Shown: in pieces, positions 1 through 9,800 of the stretch | How positions within the stretch are numbered: the stretch's first letter is position 1 | Layout: each line of letters starts with the position of its first letter | Origin: Jaenimonas drosophilae | Lineage: Eukaryota; Euglenozoa; Kinetoplastea; Trypanosomatida; Trypanosomatidae | NCBI GenBank assembly: GCA_030849065.1 | Contig: JASAON010001526.1 | Location: 1 to 47,332, forward strand | Reading direction: 5' to 3' | Length of the DNA: 47,332 bases | The notes under the pieces: generated by a model | What the model was told of the DNA's origin: nothing | Database searches by the model: none | Seen by the model: the letters and a program-made list of their open reading frames with translations, nothing else | Position numbers and translations under genes: made by a program

Positions 1-320
1 TCGTCCTCCATCCCAAGTTGGTCTGGGGTGCGAGATTCATCAATTGGCGTTCCTTCAAACAAGAAACGAACGCTGCCACGGGCGATGCCCTGCTTCTTGC
101 AGTAGGCATCGATGAGCTTGCGAAGTTGTGTGCCACGCTTAATCTTGAAGAACATCTCCGCTCCATCGGCGTTAATAACCTTCAGAGACACCTGCTGTTG
201 CAGAGCAGCGGCGGCGGCACCTTCGGCCTTCACCTCCGCGGGAGGTGCCACGGCATCCTTGTTCTCATCGCCAACATCCTTGTTGGGCTGCTCCTGATTG
301 TTGTTGTTGTTGTCGGCCAT
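1..320 (-). CDS. SUMO: SUMO (small ubiquitin-like modifier), N-terminal part, cut by window edge
   Basis: Ubiquitin-like modifier that is conjugated to lysines of nuclear and other proteins by the E1/Ubc9 pathway. The ATG is at 320 and about 106 codons are present before the window ends. The product opens with a short Asn run (MADNNNNNQEQ), then an acidic, Ala/Gln-rich flexible tail, then the beta-grasp core: VSLKVINADGAEMFFKIKR, a helix with LRKLIDAYCKKQGI, and SVRFLFEGTPIDESRTP, ending in LGMEDD. This core is very close to trypanosomatid SUMO as known from the family, and is the best single taxonomic marker in the window. The last ~15-20 residues, including the diglycine used for conjugation, lie outside the window. 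No odd substitutions are seen in the visible core. Confidence 0.95.
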   Translation of the reverse strand, partial: MADNNNNNQEQPNKDVGDENKDAVAPPAEVKAEGAAAAALQQQVSLKVINADGAEMFFKIKRGTQLRKLIDAYCKKQGIARGSVRFLFEGTPIDESRTPDQLGMED

Positions 321-1573
321 GCTGATGATGTGGGCTCAAGTGATGAGTGTTGTTTGTTGTTGTCTTGGTATGAGTGTGTGTGTGTGTGCGTCAGTGGATT
401 GGATCTAGGGAGAGATGGCTCACACAGGTCTATGTAGGTAGTACGCACGGTCGTGGTGTTGGAGGGCTGCAACAAGGAAGTAGAGGAGAAAGAGAGATGA
501 GGATGATGATGATGATGATGTTGTTGTTGTTGTCATGGTCGTACATGCCATCAAATTGGTGTGATGAGAGGAGCAAACAAGCCGGTGTTTCAGGTTGGAG
601 TACAAAAACAGCATCTTCTTCGTCTTCACCAGAGACACACCCACACACATCAATGGATGCCCTTTTCCACGACTCATCATCATCCTACGCACATACATGC
701 GTGGTTGAGAGAGGCCATCCTGAATCGGAATCTTCCAGCCAGACAGTGTTGTTGTTCGTGGAGACGAATGAGAGATGATGATGATGATGATGATACCCAC
801 TCCATCGCTGCCTGAACATTATTCCATAACAATTCTGTTGTTGGGATTTATCCTGCACACGCTGATACGCAAACGAAGCTACGCAGATGATGATGTTGTT
901 GCTGTTGTTGATGATGATGATGAATGAGGTGCGCCCATCACGAACAGGGCATGTGTGCCAGAGGGGAGAGTAGGATTGCATGAGCACATCGTTGGTGCTC
1001 ACTGCTGATGGTGCAGGAGCACCTCAGCCTTCTCCACTCCTCCAATTTTCACACACAGCTCGCAGCCTCCATCACTACATCATCACGACCACTACCAACA
1101 ATCATTATACAAAGAAAAAGAAGAAACATCTCCATCAGCGGATGAGGTGTTTCTCGCAACACCGCCGTCTTTCTCCAGCAGCACCACACAGACACACGGA
1201 CGGAACGGCAGGCTGAGGTTCTGGTGTTCAGGTATTGCACGCATCATGAGTGTGTGCTGCGTCGATGAATGTATGAATGTGTGTGTGTGTGTGTGTCGCG
1301 GCTTGCATCATTACGATGATCAGCCGCCGCCGCACAATAATTGGCCACGAAGAACGGCAGCCAAACAGGAAGAGGGTGAGGAGGAGGAGGGGGGGATATC
1401 TACGGCCTCCTTCCACCCAAACCCACGCATGTGTATGTGCGTACCAAGACACACACGCAACACGCAACACGCAACACCAACGCTTCAACATCCAATCACC
1501 TCCACTCCTACATGAAAAAAGATGAGTATCTGTTGCACGAGGAACACTCTGGCCAACTCATCCATCACACGTC
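321..1573. other. spacer between the Cys-rich membrane protein and SUMO; no gene seen
   Basis: About 1.25 kb without a credible gene. All open frames here are low-complexity and rest on repeats: GT runs near 374-388 and 1279-1297, GAT/ATG runs near 501-520, 775-792 and 907-922, a TTG run near 521-532, and CAACACG-type repeats near 1456-1475. It should hold the 3' UTR of the membrane protein gene and the 5' UTR of SUMO. No tRNA-like B box or other RNA structure was recognised by eye. Confidence 0.7.
467..502 (-). promoter_or_regulatory. candidate trans-splice acceptor for SUMO
   Basis: On the minus strand a pyrimidine tract (CTCATCTCTCTTTCTCCTC..., 479-502) is followed by TTGTTGCAG, with the AG at 468-467. 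This would leave a 5' UTR of about 146 bases that includes a CA repeat. Inferred from kinetoplastid trans-splicing rules; no spliced-leader read supports it here. Confidence 0.5.
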
Positions 1574-2386
1574 TCAGCTGGATTCCTTGGCGGCAATGAC
1601 GGGATCAAGCACCTTCACTCTTGCCGGGCAGCAGGCGCAGCAGCACAAGGAGATGATGAGGGCGAAGAGAACCACCGCCATGATCACCAAGCCCGCCACA
1701 CAACCACGAGTGCAGAGAATATCACTGTAGGGAGCAGGAGGTGGGGTGATATACTGCATGCACTGGCTGGGCTGAGGGAGGCAGGTGATGAGCCCGCAGT
1801 TCTTGCGTGTTTCCGCCGCCGCGCACATGTTCTGCACGCATGACGCATACACCTGCGTCTCGGTGAAGTCCTGGCCGAGTGTGCTGCCGTGTGAAATGAT
1901 GTCATCCACCACGGCCAGCTCGCTCGCGGACATGGTTGGCTTCACCGCGGCGTCGTTGTAGCGGTCCATGATGGCATCGGTGAGGCAGATCCAAAAGGTG
2001 CCAAAACAACCCATCAATGAGTTGCAGCTCTGGAACCCGCTGGCATTCCATCCAGCCGCACTGCAGTGGATGCCACTCGGGGTGATCTCGTCGGGTGTTG
2101 TGGCCTGGCCATCACAAACGCAGCGGTTGGCAACGCACTGCTTGTACTCATCCACGGTGTCGTAGGGGAGGTTGGCGAAGAGGTCTGTGGTTGGAGTAGG
2201 GTAGGCGGTGCAGCTCGTGATGGTTGGGTTAGGATTTACAATCTCGCACTCTTTGGCAGGGATGGGGCCCTCGGAGTCAGAAGCACTCGCAGCCATAACA
2301 AGATGGCCAGACGAAAACATCAGCATCACCAACATCATCAGGGCGAGCATGTTGAGGCCACGGCGGGAACGCATCATCAGGTTCAT
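1574..2386 (-). CDS. Cys-rich type I membrane protein of unknown function
   Basis: 270 residues, not assigned to a named family. What is visible: an N-terminal signal peptide (hydrophobic stretch about residues 11-32, likely cleaved near AASA), an ectodomain of about 190 residues with some 16 cysteines in paired patterns (CVANRCVC, CNSLMGCFGTFWICL, CVQNMC, CGLITC), one N-glycosylation sequon (NAS), a single membrane segment at about 226-247, and a short tail starting with a CCCACC cluster that could be palmitoylated. The fold suggests a disulfide-stabilised surface or endomembrane protein entering the secretory pathway. Its neighbour on one side is the signal peptidase subunit, which is probably coincidence in a kinetoplastid array. 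The ATG at 2386 is the first in the frame; Met4 or Met5 are also possible starts. Confidence 0.85.
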   Translation of the reverse strand: MNLMMRSRRGLNMLALMMLVMLMFSSGHLVMAASASDSEGPIPAKECEIVNPNPTITSCTAYPTPTTDLFANLPYDTVDEYKQCVANRCVCDGQATTPDEITPSGIHCSAAGWNASGFQSCNSLMGCFGTFWICLTDAIMDRYNDAAVKPTMSASELAVVDDIISHGSTLGQDFTETQVYASCVQNMCAAAETRKNCGLITCLPQPSQCMQYITPPPAPYSDILCTRGCVAGLVIMAVVLFALIISLCCCACCPARVKVLDPVIAAKESS

Positions 2387-2816
2387 GGTCGTGGTTATGA
2401 AGATGAAGATGAATCAATCAAGGACGTGGAACAGTGATACGTGTGTGCGTGTACGTGGACGACGGAAAACTATTGCACGATATGGTGATGGAGGGGGTGA
2501 GATCACGAGAGACACTACTACACGCAATAAGAAGAACATTGAGGAGGAGAGATGAAACAACAACAACAACATGTGTGTGTGTGTGTGTTTGTGTGTGTTG
2601 GTTTTCATGCCAAGACATGATTCATGTGTTGTGGGAGATGGGGGGAGAGTGGCTTGGTTCAACACGTTCAATGGGGATTCTCAGAGATGCATACCAAGCG
2701 TTGCTTGGATGTGTGTGTGTGTGTGTGCGTGCAGAGATTATGATGATGATGATGATGATGACGATGCCACGCCTGCCTCCGCCCAACATCATTCTCTTCT
2801 CCTTCACATGTCGGCG
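2387..2816. other. spacer with GT and GAT repeats
   Basis: 430 bases between SEC11 and the Cys-rich gene. It contains GT runs at about 2572-2600 and 2710-2728 and a (GAT/ATG) run at about 2739-2762. The only gene-related signal seen is the candidate splice acceptor at 2518-2570. Confidence 0.6.
2518..2570 (-). promoter_or_regulatory. candidate trans-splice acceptor for the Cys-rich protein
   Basis: The minus strand reads a GTT repeat, then TTTCATCTCTCCTCCTC and TTCTTCTTATTG, then GTGTAG with the AG at 2519-2518, about 131 bases before the ATG. Inferred from tract plus first AG. Confidence 0.4.
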
Positions 2817-3476
2817 CTAGTCCTCGGTGAGCGCCACAAACAGAATGACGATCCCAATCACAGCGTACTTGGTGTATTTCCCCACACCGCCAATCATGGC
2901 GGCAATGTGGCCAAGTATTGGGACCGAGCCGAAGGTCTTGCCAATGATGTACTCCTCATCAATCCACTGCCTGCCTGCCTCGAAGAGGAAGGTATCATCC
3001 TCCACGTTATTATCACCCTTCGTGAGGAGCAAACGTCGTGGCCGATGTGCCACAGCAGCAACATCATCTTCTTTCCCACTCGTGTCGTTGATGATGTGCG
3101 TATCCGCCACAGGATCCAGTTGATGAATACGCAACACGCGATGCACGATGGGAATAAATCGCCCAGGAAGCTGATAAATCACGATGTCACCCACAACGAC
3201 GGGATATTGCGGAAGATGATGTACGACGAGAATATCTCCACGCATGTAGCCTGGCTCCATGCTGCCACTGAGCACAACCACAAGTGGGGCAGAGCAGTTG
3301 GTTATGAGAGATAGTGCCACCCAAACCATCCCAACGACACTAAACAGGGCGAAGATGTACGCCATCTTCTGTGCCAAGTCGCGCCATCGCAGGCTGACGA
3401 GATTGGCATACTCATGCGGAAGGAGCCATTGCAGAAAGGATGGGATGGCGTGGAGTACAGCGTGGCGGAGGCCCAT
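2817..3476 (-). CDS. SEC11: signal peptidase complex catalytic subunit SEC11
   Basis: ER membrane serine protease that removes signal peptides from secretory and membrane proteins as part of the signal peptidase complex. 219 residues. An N-terminal cytosolic part of about 37 residues is followed by a membrane anchor (about 40-58), then the catalytic domain: nucleophile Ser72 in SGSMEPG, His112 in IPIVHRVL (eukaryotic ER type, with His in place of the bacterial Lys), and the acidic box TKGDNNVEDD with Asp155 and Asp160/161. A hydrophobic C-terminal segment (about 203-215) ends the protein. All active-site residues are intact. Compared with typical SEC11 it has an insertion of about 20 polar residues (about 121-147, IINDTSGKEDD) between the His and Asp motifs. 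The ATG at 3476 gives the expected length, and a candidate splice acceptor lies 15 bases upstream. Confidence 0.95.
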   Translation of the reverse strand: MGLRHAVLHAIPSFLQWLLPHEYANLVSLRWRDLAQKMAYIFALFSVVGMVWVALSLITNCSAPLVVVLSGSMEPGYMRGDILVVHHLPQYPVVVGDIVIYQLPGRFIPIVHRVLRIHQLDPVADTHIINDTSGKEDDVAAVAHRPRRLLLTKGDNNVEDDTFLFEAGRQWIDEEYIIGKTFGSVPILGHIAAMIGGVGKYTKYAVIGIVILFVALTED

Positions 3477-3838
3477 GTGTACGTGGGCTTCTCACCATCA
3501 TCATCAGCAACAACAAACAACAAAAGAAAGAGATGAGAAGAAGAAGAAGAGAAGAGATGTGTTGCAAGAAGCACCTTGTGCTCCACTTCAGCTTCAGTAC
3601 ACATACACACCATGCTGTGGCGTGTGGCATGAGTTTGGTTGTTGTGTGTGGTTCAAGGAGATGAAGAAAAAAAAACAGAGCGAGGATTATTCACGGTTAT
3701 GTCTTGTGCTCGTACTCTTGTTATAAGATAGTTAGCGAACGTACGTACTTATTCGAGTGTGTTTGTTGTTGTTGTTGTTGTTGTTGTTGGTGTACGCATC
3801 ATCATGATGATGATGATTGCATAAATCTCACAACCAAC
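3477..3838. other. spacer between the giant helical gene and SEC11
   Basis: 362 bases. Apart from the SEC11 splice-acceptor tract it holds a TTG run at about 3764-3790, a GAT run at about 3801-3816 and an ACGTACGTAC stretch near 3739-3748. No gene is seen. Confidence 0.6.
3491..3562 (-). promoter_or_regulatory. candidate trans-splice acceptor for SEC11
   Basis: Long CT-rich tract on the minus strand (CTCTTCTCTTCTTCTTCTTC and CATCTCTTTCTTTTG), first AG at 3492-3491, leaving about 14 bases of 5' UTR. It resembles the other tract-plus-AG sites in the window. Confidence 0.5.
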
Positions 3839-6800
3839 TTATGCCTCCACGTTGAAGATGTGCCGGCGCTCGACGAGACGTTCTGCACCTGCCACACCAT
3901 CTTCCTCCTCCACACGTGCCGCAGCCTCGCGAAGCAGCGCACGTCCTTCCTCCTCACCGACCGAGGCAAACACAAGATCTGCCAAAGTTGATGTGTTCTC
4001 ATCTTCATGTGTTGTAGCAGCGGCAGAATGTGCAGGAAGGTGCTGACGGCGTAGGAACTGGAGGAAGTCGGAGGATAGATCATCTAAATCGCTGCTGAAC
4101 CGCGTGAAGATATGCACGAAGCGTGCAGAAACCTGAAACATGGAGGCGGTGGTGGCGGCAAGTGCCATGCGGCGCAACGCCACACCACTTCGACGAGATG
4201 ATGATGATGATGACGATGGATGCGTTGCGGCATGTTGGCCAGACTTACGTGGGCGTGGGCGGCTGTGTTCTGCTTCCGTGTTGGTATCCTCATCACCAAC
4301 CTCATCCACACTTCGCACAACGTGAAAAAACAAGGCACCCAACGTGTTGAGAAGACGTCTGTGGTACACGTCGCACGACATGCCACGCAACAAACACACA
4401 AGAACACCAGAAAGAAGGTGTGGCACCATGGCAGGATGCACCCACAACACCTCAACGCCGTGGCGAGCACCTCCACCGAGCCACGAATGATTGAGAAGGC
4501 GCAACACAGCCTCCATCTCGTGCGTGAGGAGCACAGAACGGACATCTACACTCGTCTCCGCATCATTCTTGTTGGTGATGAGGATGTTGTTCTCACCGCT
4601 GCTGTTGTTGTTGGTGTTGGTGCTTCCCGCACCCGCCGCCAACACCGTCGTGAGGAAGCGCCACACCGCATCTGCAAAGTCAGGCTCCGCATAGAGCGTT
4701 GGGCTGCAACACAGCTGAAGAACACGGCTCCAAAGCTGATGGAGCTCAATTGTGGCAGGAAGTACAGCACGAAGCTGCTGAGCTCGAGGAGATGCCAATG
4801 ACGATGTGCTGTTGTTGTTGTTGTTGTGTTGGAGGAGCTGATGGCGCATCGCTCGCACCCATGGCTGTGCAACAGCCCAACACAAACGCTTCATGTGTGG
4901 CTTGCGTGCGGCACTTCGAAGACCGGCAACGTTGCCCAGTTCCTGGAGAATGTGTGCGGCGTGAAGGAGGAGCAGATATCCCATCTGCTGAGCTTCCTCA
5001 CGTACATCCTGTTTAGTTGTTGTTGTTGTGGCAGAGCTCTGGCCGTAGAGCCAGCGCTGCATCGTGTGTGGGGATGGGATAGAATCATGAAGAAGACGAT
5101 GAAGAAGGCTGAAGAGCGCGCTCGGGGCGGCATCGGCGGTGAGTGCGTTCAGCGCTGCGCACACCGCGGCGAGTGCCTCCACAACGTACGTCGAGGCAGC
5201 GGCAGATTGGCAGGGAGAGGAGGTGCTGGCATCATGTGATGATGATGATGCTTGCAACATGTGCTGCGTCATGCGCTCGAGCAACTCAGTTTCTGATGAT
5301 GGAGATGGCTCCTGACTGATGGCACGTTGGTATGCGCCCATCACCTCCAACAACCACGACGATGATGATGATGAGCCATGATGTTGTTGTGGGGTAGTGC
5401 CAGAGGCATCATCTCCACGACGCCCCTTCGCGCGATTGTTGTTGTTGGCATGCCATTCATCATGAATCTGGTGTAGCACCCACAAAGACACCATGCCAGA
5501 GCATGAAAACTTCATCTTCTTCACGTTGACGGATGTACTCCGCGATGCGTGCAACATCGCCACAACTCCACGAAGACGTTTGCGAAGATAAACGCCATCA
5601 TCACGCTTTTCTGGTGCTGCACACAAGGATTGCATCCATTCATCCAACGAGGATTGATCATCACCCGACATGACGTCCTTGATGGCCATGATGAGAGCCG
5701 TGGCACTTCGTGGCGCGCAAGATGAGCTCGCATCTCCCCCACGTTGTTGTTGTTGTTGTTGGTCACGTGTACGCTTGGCAGGTTGCTGCCGACGACCCAC
5801 GAAGGCCTGCAACAGAGCGTGGTACAAGACGTGTAGTGAGCTCAACGGCTCCTCCATCATGATGTTGCGTGCATCATCGTGGGTGATCAGCGACGTGCCA
5901 ACACGTTGAGCGTAGCGCAGATGATGGGCCAAGGTTGTTAGCCACATGGTTTGCACATGATGAAGCGGGGCCGTCGTGGATGCATCATCCACGGCAACAT
6001 CAACGTCCTTCTTCTTCGTGTTGTTGTTGTTGTTGTTCTGCGTGAGAGGTGTTGGTGACGGGGCGATGGGGCACTTGAGGCCTGCCACAAAATTCTGCAT
6101 AACAATCGCAAACGCACGCGGGCTCCATCGACGACGCGCAGAGATGCGTTGTTGTTGTTGCTTGTGTGGTTGTACTTCATCATCATCATCGTTGTGTGAG
6201 TCCGTCACGAGGCTGCGCGCGTGGCCTTCAATGAAGTCGGCGACGAAGCACAAAAATGAGGTTGCGGAGCTGCGATCAACCTTGGTTGTTGTTGTTGGCG
6301 CACCGCGCGCAGACCAGTGCGTAGCGTTGACGGCAGCGGAGTACAACAGAGCCACAATACGTGTTGCAATGGCCAACGTGTTGTTGTTGTTGTTGGTGAT
6401 GTTGTTGCTCAACGATGGTGATGCATGACTGCACGCCTCACGGGCACAGACAAGTACAGCCTCAACGAAGCAGATGTTGTTGTTGTTGTTGTTCGTGGAT
6501 GAGCAGCTCGTACCGAACATCAGGCCGCACGCACGTCGTACCTCTGCCTCGAAGCTCCACTCCTGTGGCGCAAAGGTGGCACCCGCCTCCTCCTCGCATG
6601 TTGTTGGTGATGATGTGCGGAAGTCTGTGAGCAGTGCCACAGGTACACCAACTGCTTCAACAAAAGACGGCCGCAAACCTTGTGCGTGCTTTCGTGCAGG
6701 TGCGTGCGTTGTTGTTGTTGTTGCTGATGCATCGCTTCCATTGAGCAAACAACGTCGCAACACTTCTTGGCTGCGGGGCTCGTGGGTGATGCAGGTGTAG

Positions 6801-9800
6801 GCGAAGGTGATGAGGCGTGCCATGACGGTGCGTCGTGTTGCTCGTGCTGCATCATCATCATGATGGTGTTGTTGTTGATGAGATCCATCATCGTCATGAA
6901 GGAGTTGCTGGCCCAATGCGCAGATCCATGCAACACAATGCTCCAACAGACTTGGCCAGTATGGTACGTGGCCAGCAATGGCGTAGATGTGCTCAAGGGC
7001 GTCAAGCATCGCAATGAGTGAGCGCGCGGAGTTGCGTATCGCAGTCGTCGTTGCCGTTGTTGTTGAGGCCTCCCCAACAAGTTGCAACACCTCCTTCTCG
7101 CTGATGCCACAAAAGATGCTTGAAACGGCGTGCATTACTGCACCACCTACACACTGCAAGCAGCGTGCGAGCCATGCAGGCGGAGTGTTGTTGTTGCGCA
7201 CCTCATCCACCACATTCGTGGAGGTGGTGAAGCTGCTGATGAGGAGCGACGTCAAGGCCTGGCGCACGGCCTTGGGCTTGCCAAGGAGCACAATACTCTG
7301 CCACTCTGCTTCGGTGATGCGGTTGGCCAGATCCACGAGCTCCTGATGATGGTGTTGTTGTTGTTGTTGTTGTTGCTCCAACGAGATGAGAAGGCTCTGC
7401 AGGAGCTCACCGACGAGCTCCTTCAAGTCGTGTGGCGGGCCGACGTCCTGCATGTTGAGCAGCACCGATACGGCACGCACCAGCTTCAAGCGTTGCAACA
7501 TCATCATGGGCAACAACGTGCGAACCTCCACGGAGTGATGTAGTACATCCTCCGCAACACGATACATATCATCCTCATCATCCTTCTTCACATAATCCTG
7601 TTCCACGACGCGACGGAGATCCGCGACGCGAGCGGTTCCAACCAGATCCGCCACCTTCGTCTGTACCTGCCACAGAGTATCTTCGAGCATGATGAGGTAC
7701 TCCTCCACGTTGGCCATGCCAAGATCCTGCAAACACGCGTGCGTGAGCTCACGGCAGTGATAGATGGCTTGAAGAAGATGCAACGCAAGACGACGGCGCA
7801 TCGAGGCAGAGATGTTCGTGGAGAAGAAGCGCGTCTTATCATCATCATCATCATTGCCAAGAATATGGCGCTGAAAGGTATGAACGAGATGCATCTCCAG
7901 CTCCGTGGAGCGCTCGAGCAGCGTAGATGCGGTGATAGAGGTTGGCACAACCCCATCCATAACAACACGAATGAGGAAGAGTACGAGCAACACATCTCGT
8001 GGATCGCGACCTGCATGTGGTTGTTTCGTCTGCTTCTTCTCTTCATCATCATCATCACCATCATCATCGCCCCACGATGCAACAAGAGTGAGGAGCTCAC
8101 CGAGAAGCCGCTCGGGATCAATGGAGGCGGCGGCGGCCTCCGTCAGGGCACGACGAACAACGGGCAGGCATAGAACGGCCTGCACCGGAGATACATCACG
8201 CATCATCAACGTCATTCCTTCTTTGGTGGATGTGTTGTTGTTGTGGTGGAGGTGTGTGGTGGCAGACTCGATGAGTGCGTCGGCACGTTGCTCCGCCACG
8301 GCGGATAAGAAGAGCGGCAGCTGGTTGGATTTACCCAAACGTGCGATGATGCCACAGAGAAAATCATGAAGGAGCACATCATCATCACCATCATCATCAA
8401 CATTATCCAATGATGGTGATGACGATGATGATGAGCTCACTCGACGAAGCCAACGACCCTTCATGGCCGATCGCGTGAAGATGTGCAGGATGGAGCTCAG
8501 ATGCGCATCCACCACCTGTGGCGCAATGTATTCGTAGGCTGCAAGGCACCGTGAGAGCGCAGCATCACGAAGATGTTGTTGAAGTAGCGTACTCCGCGCG
8601 TTCACAACATGCGCATTATCATCTTCATCATCATCATCACCGCGTCGTCGGCCACCTTCACGCTCGAGCTGAGGTGCAACAACCGCGGCAAACACCATTC
8701 CAAGCGATTCATAACCAAGTCCATGGTTGTACCGAATATCTTGGCCAAGATGAAAGATGGGAGGTACTGCTGCTGATGATGATGATGTTGATGTTGTTGT
8801 TGTGCTCATCGTCTGTTGCACCATGGCGAAGAGTTGGCCCATGGTTTGCCACATGAGTGCGCGGAGGCCAAAACGCTGAAGAATCTTCTCCGGCATGGCC
8901 TCCTCGAAGCGATGAAGGCCAAGGATGATCTCCTCCAACAGAATGAGTGGCAGATTGGTGTTGCCATCCGCTGATTCGTGCAGGTGTGGGGCATCCATAG
9001 CACCCTCATGCTCCTGCACCTCTGGTGCGAGACGTGAGATGAAGCTGATGTAGCTTGACACAGATTCCTTGGAGAGCGTTGAGAGGAGCGATGCGCGGCT
9101 CTCCATGGAACGCATACTCCGTGAGGCGGAGGTCTGCACCGACGCGACGGACATGGCACCATCATCATCATCATCACGTGGCTCCACTTCGGGAGTAGCG
9201 CTGCCGTCAGAAGAAGAAGAGGTGCCACGGTTTGTGGTTGTGGCTGCACCGGCACGTCGTTGCGTGCGGCGTTGATCTGCCGCGGCTCGACGTTCTTGTG
9301 CCTGACGCACCATCACCTTGCGGCGTTGTTCCTGCGCAAACGCTGCCCAACTTGGATTCATGCAGAAGCCATCAAAGATGCACGGCAGTGATACGATCCA
9401 CTGCGTGAGGAGCAATCCAACCCAGCACCAGACATCATCCATCGCACCACCACCACCACGTGTGTTGGTGGCACGCTCCGCGGCGGCGAGCTGCTCGAGC
9501 AGTGTTGCATCAATTGGCGGTGTTGTGGCGTACGTGTGTAAGGCGTAGTCGGCTGGCGAGCGCACATCATTCTGCAACAGCTTCACATCATCTCCACGGA
9601 AATACACCACGAAACGTGTGGCCTTGTTGCTGACGGCGAGGCTGATGATGGCATCAATGGTCTGCCGCAACACATGTGTACGCGACGCGAGATGTGGCGC
9701 GAGCTGGCGTTGTGCGTTGGCCCACGCGGCGTGGAGCAGCGTGAGACGTTGAAAGAGGGTCAAGCCATCGAAGGAGGTGCCGGCACAGAAGGGCGCGCGT

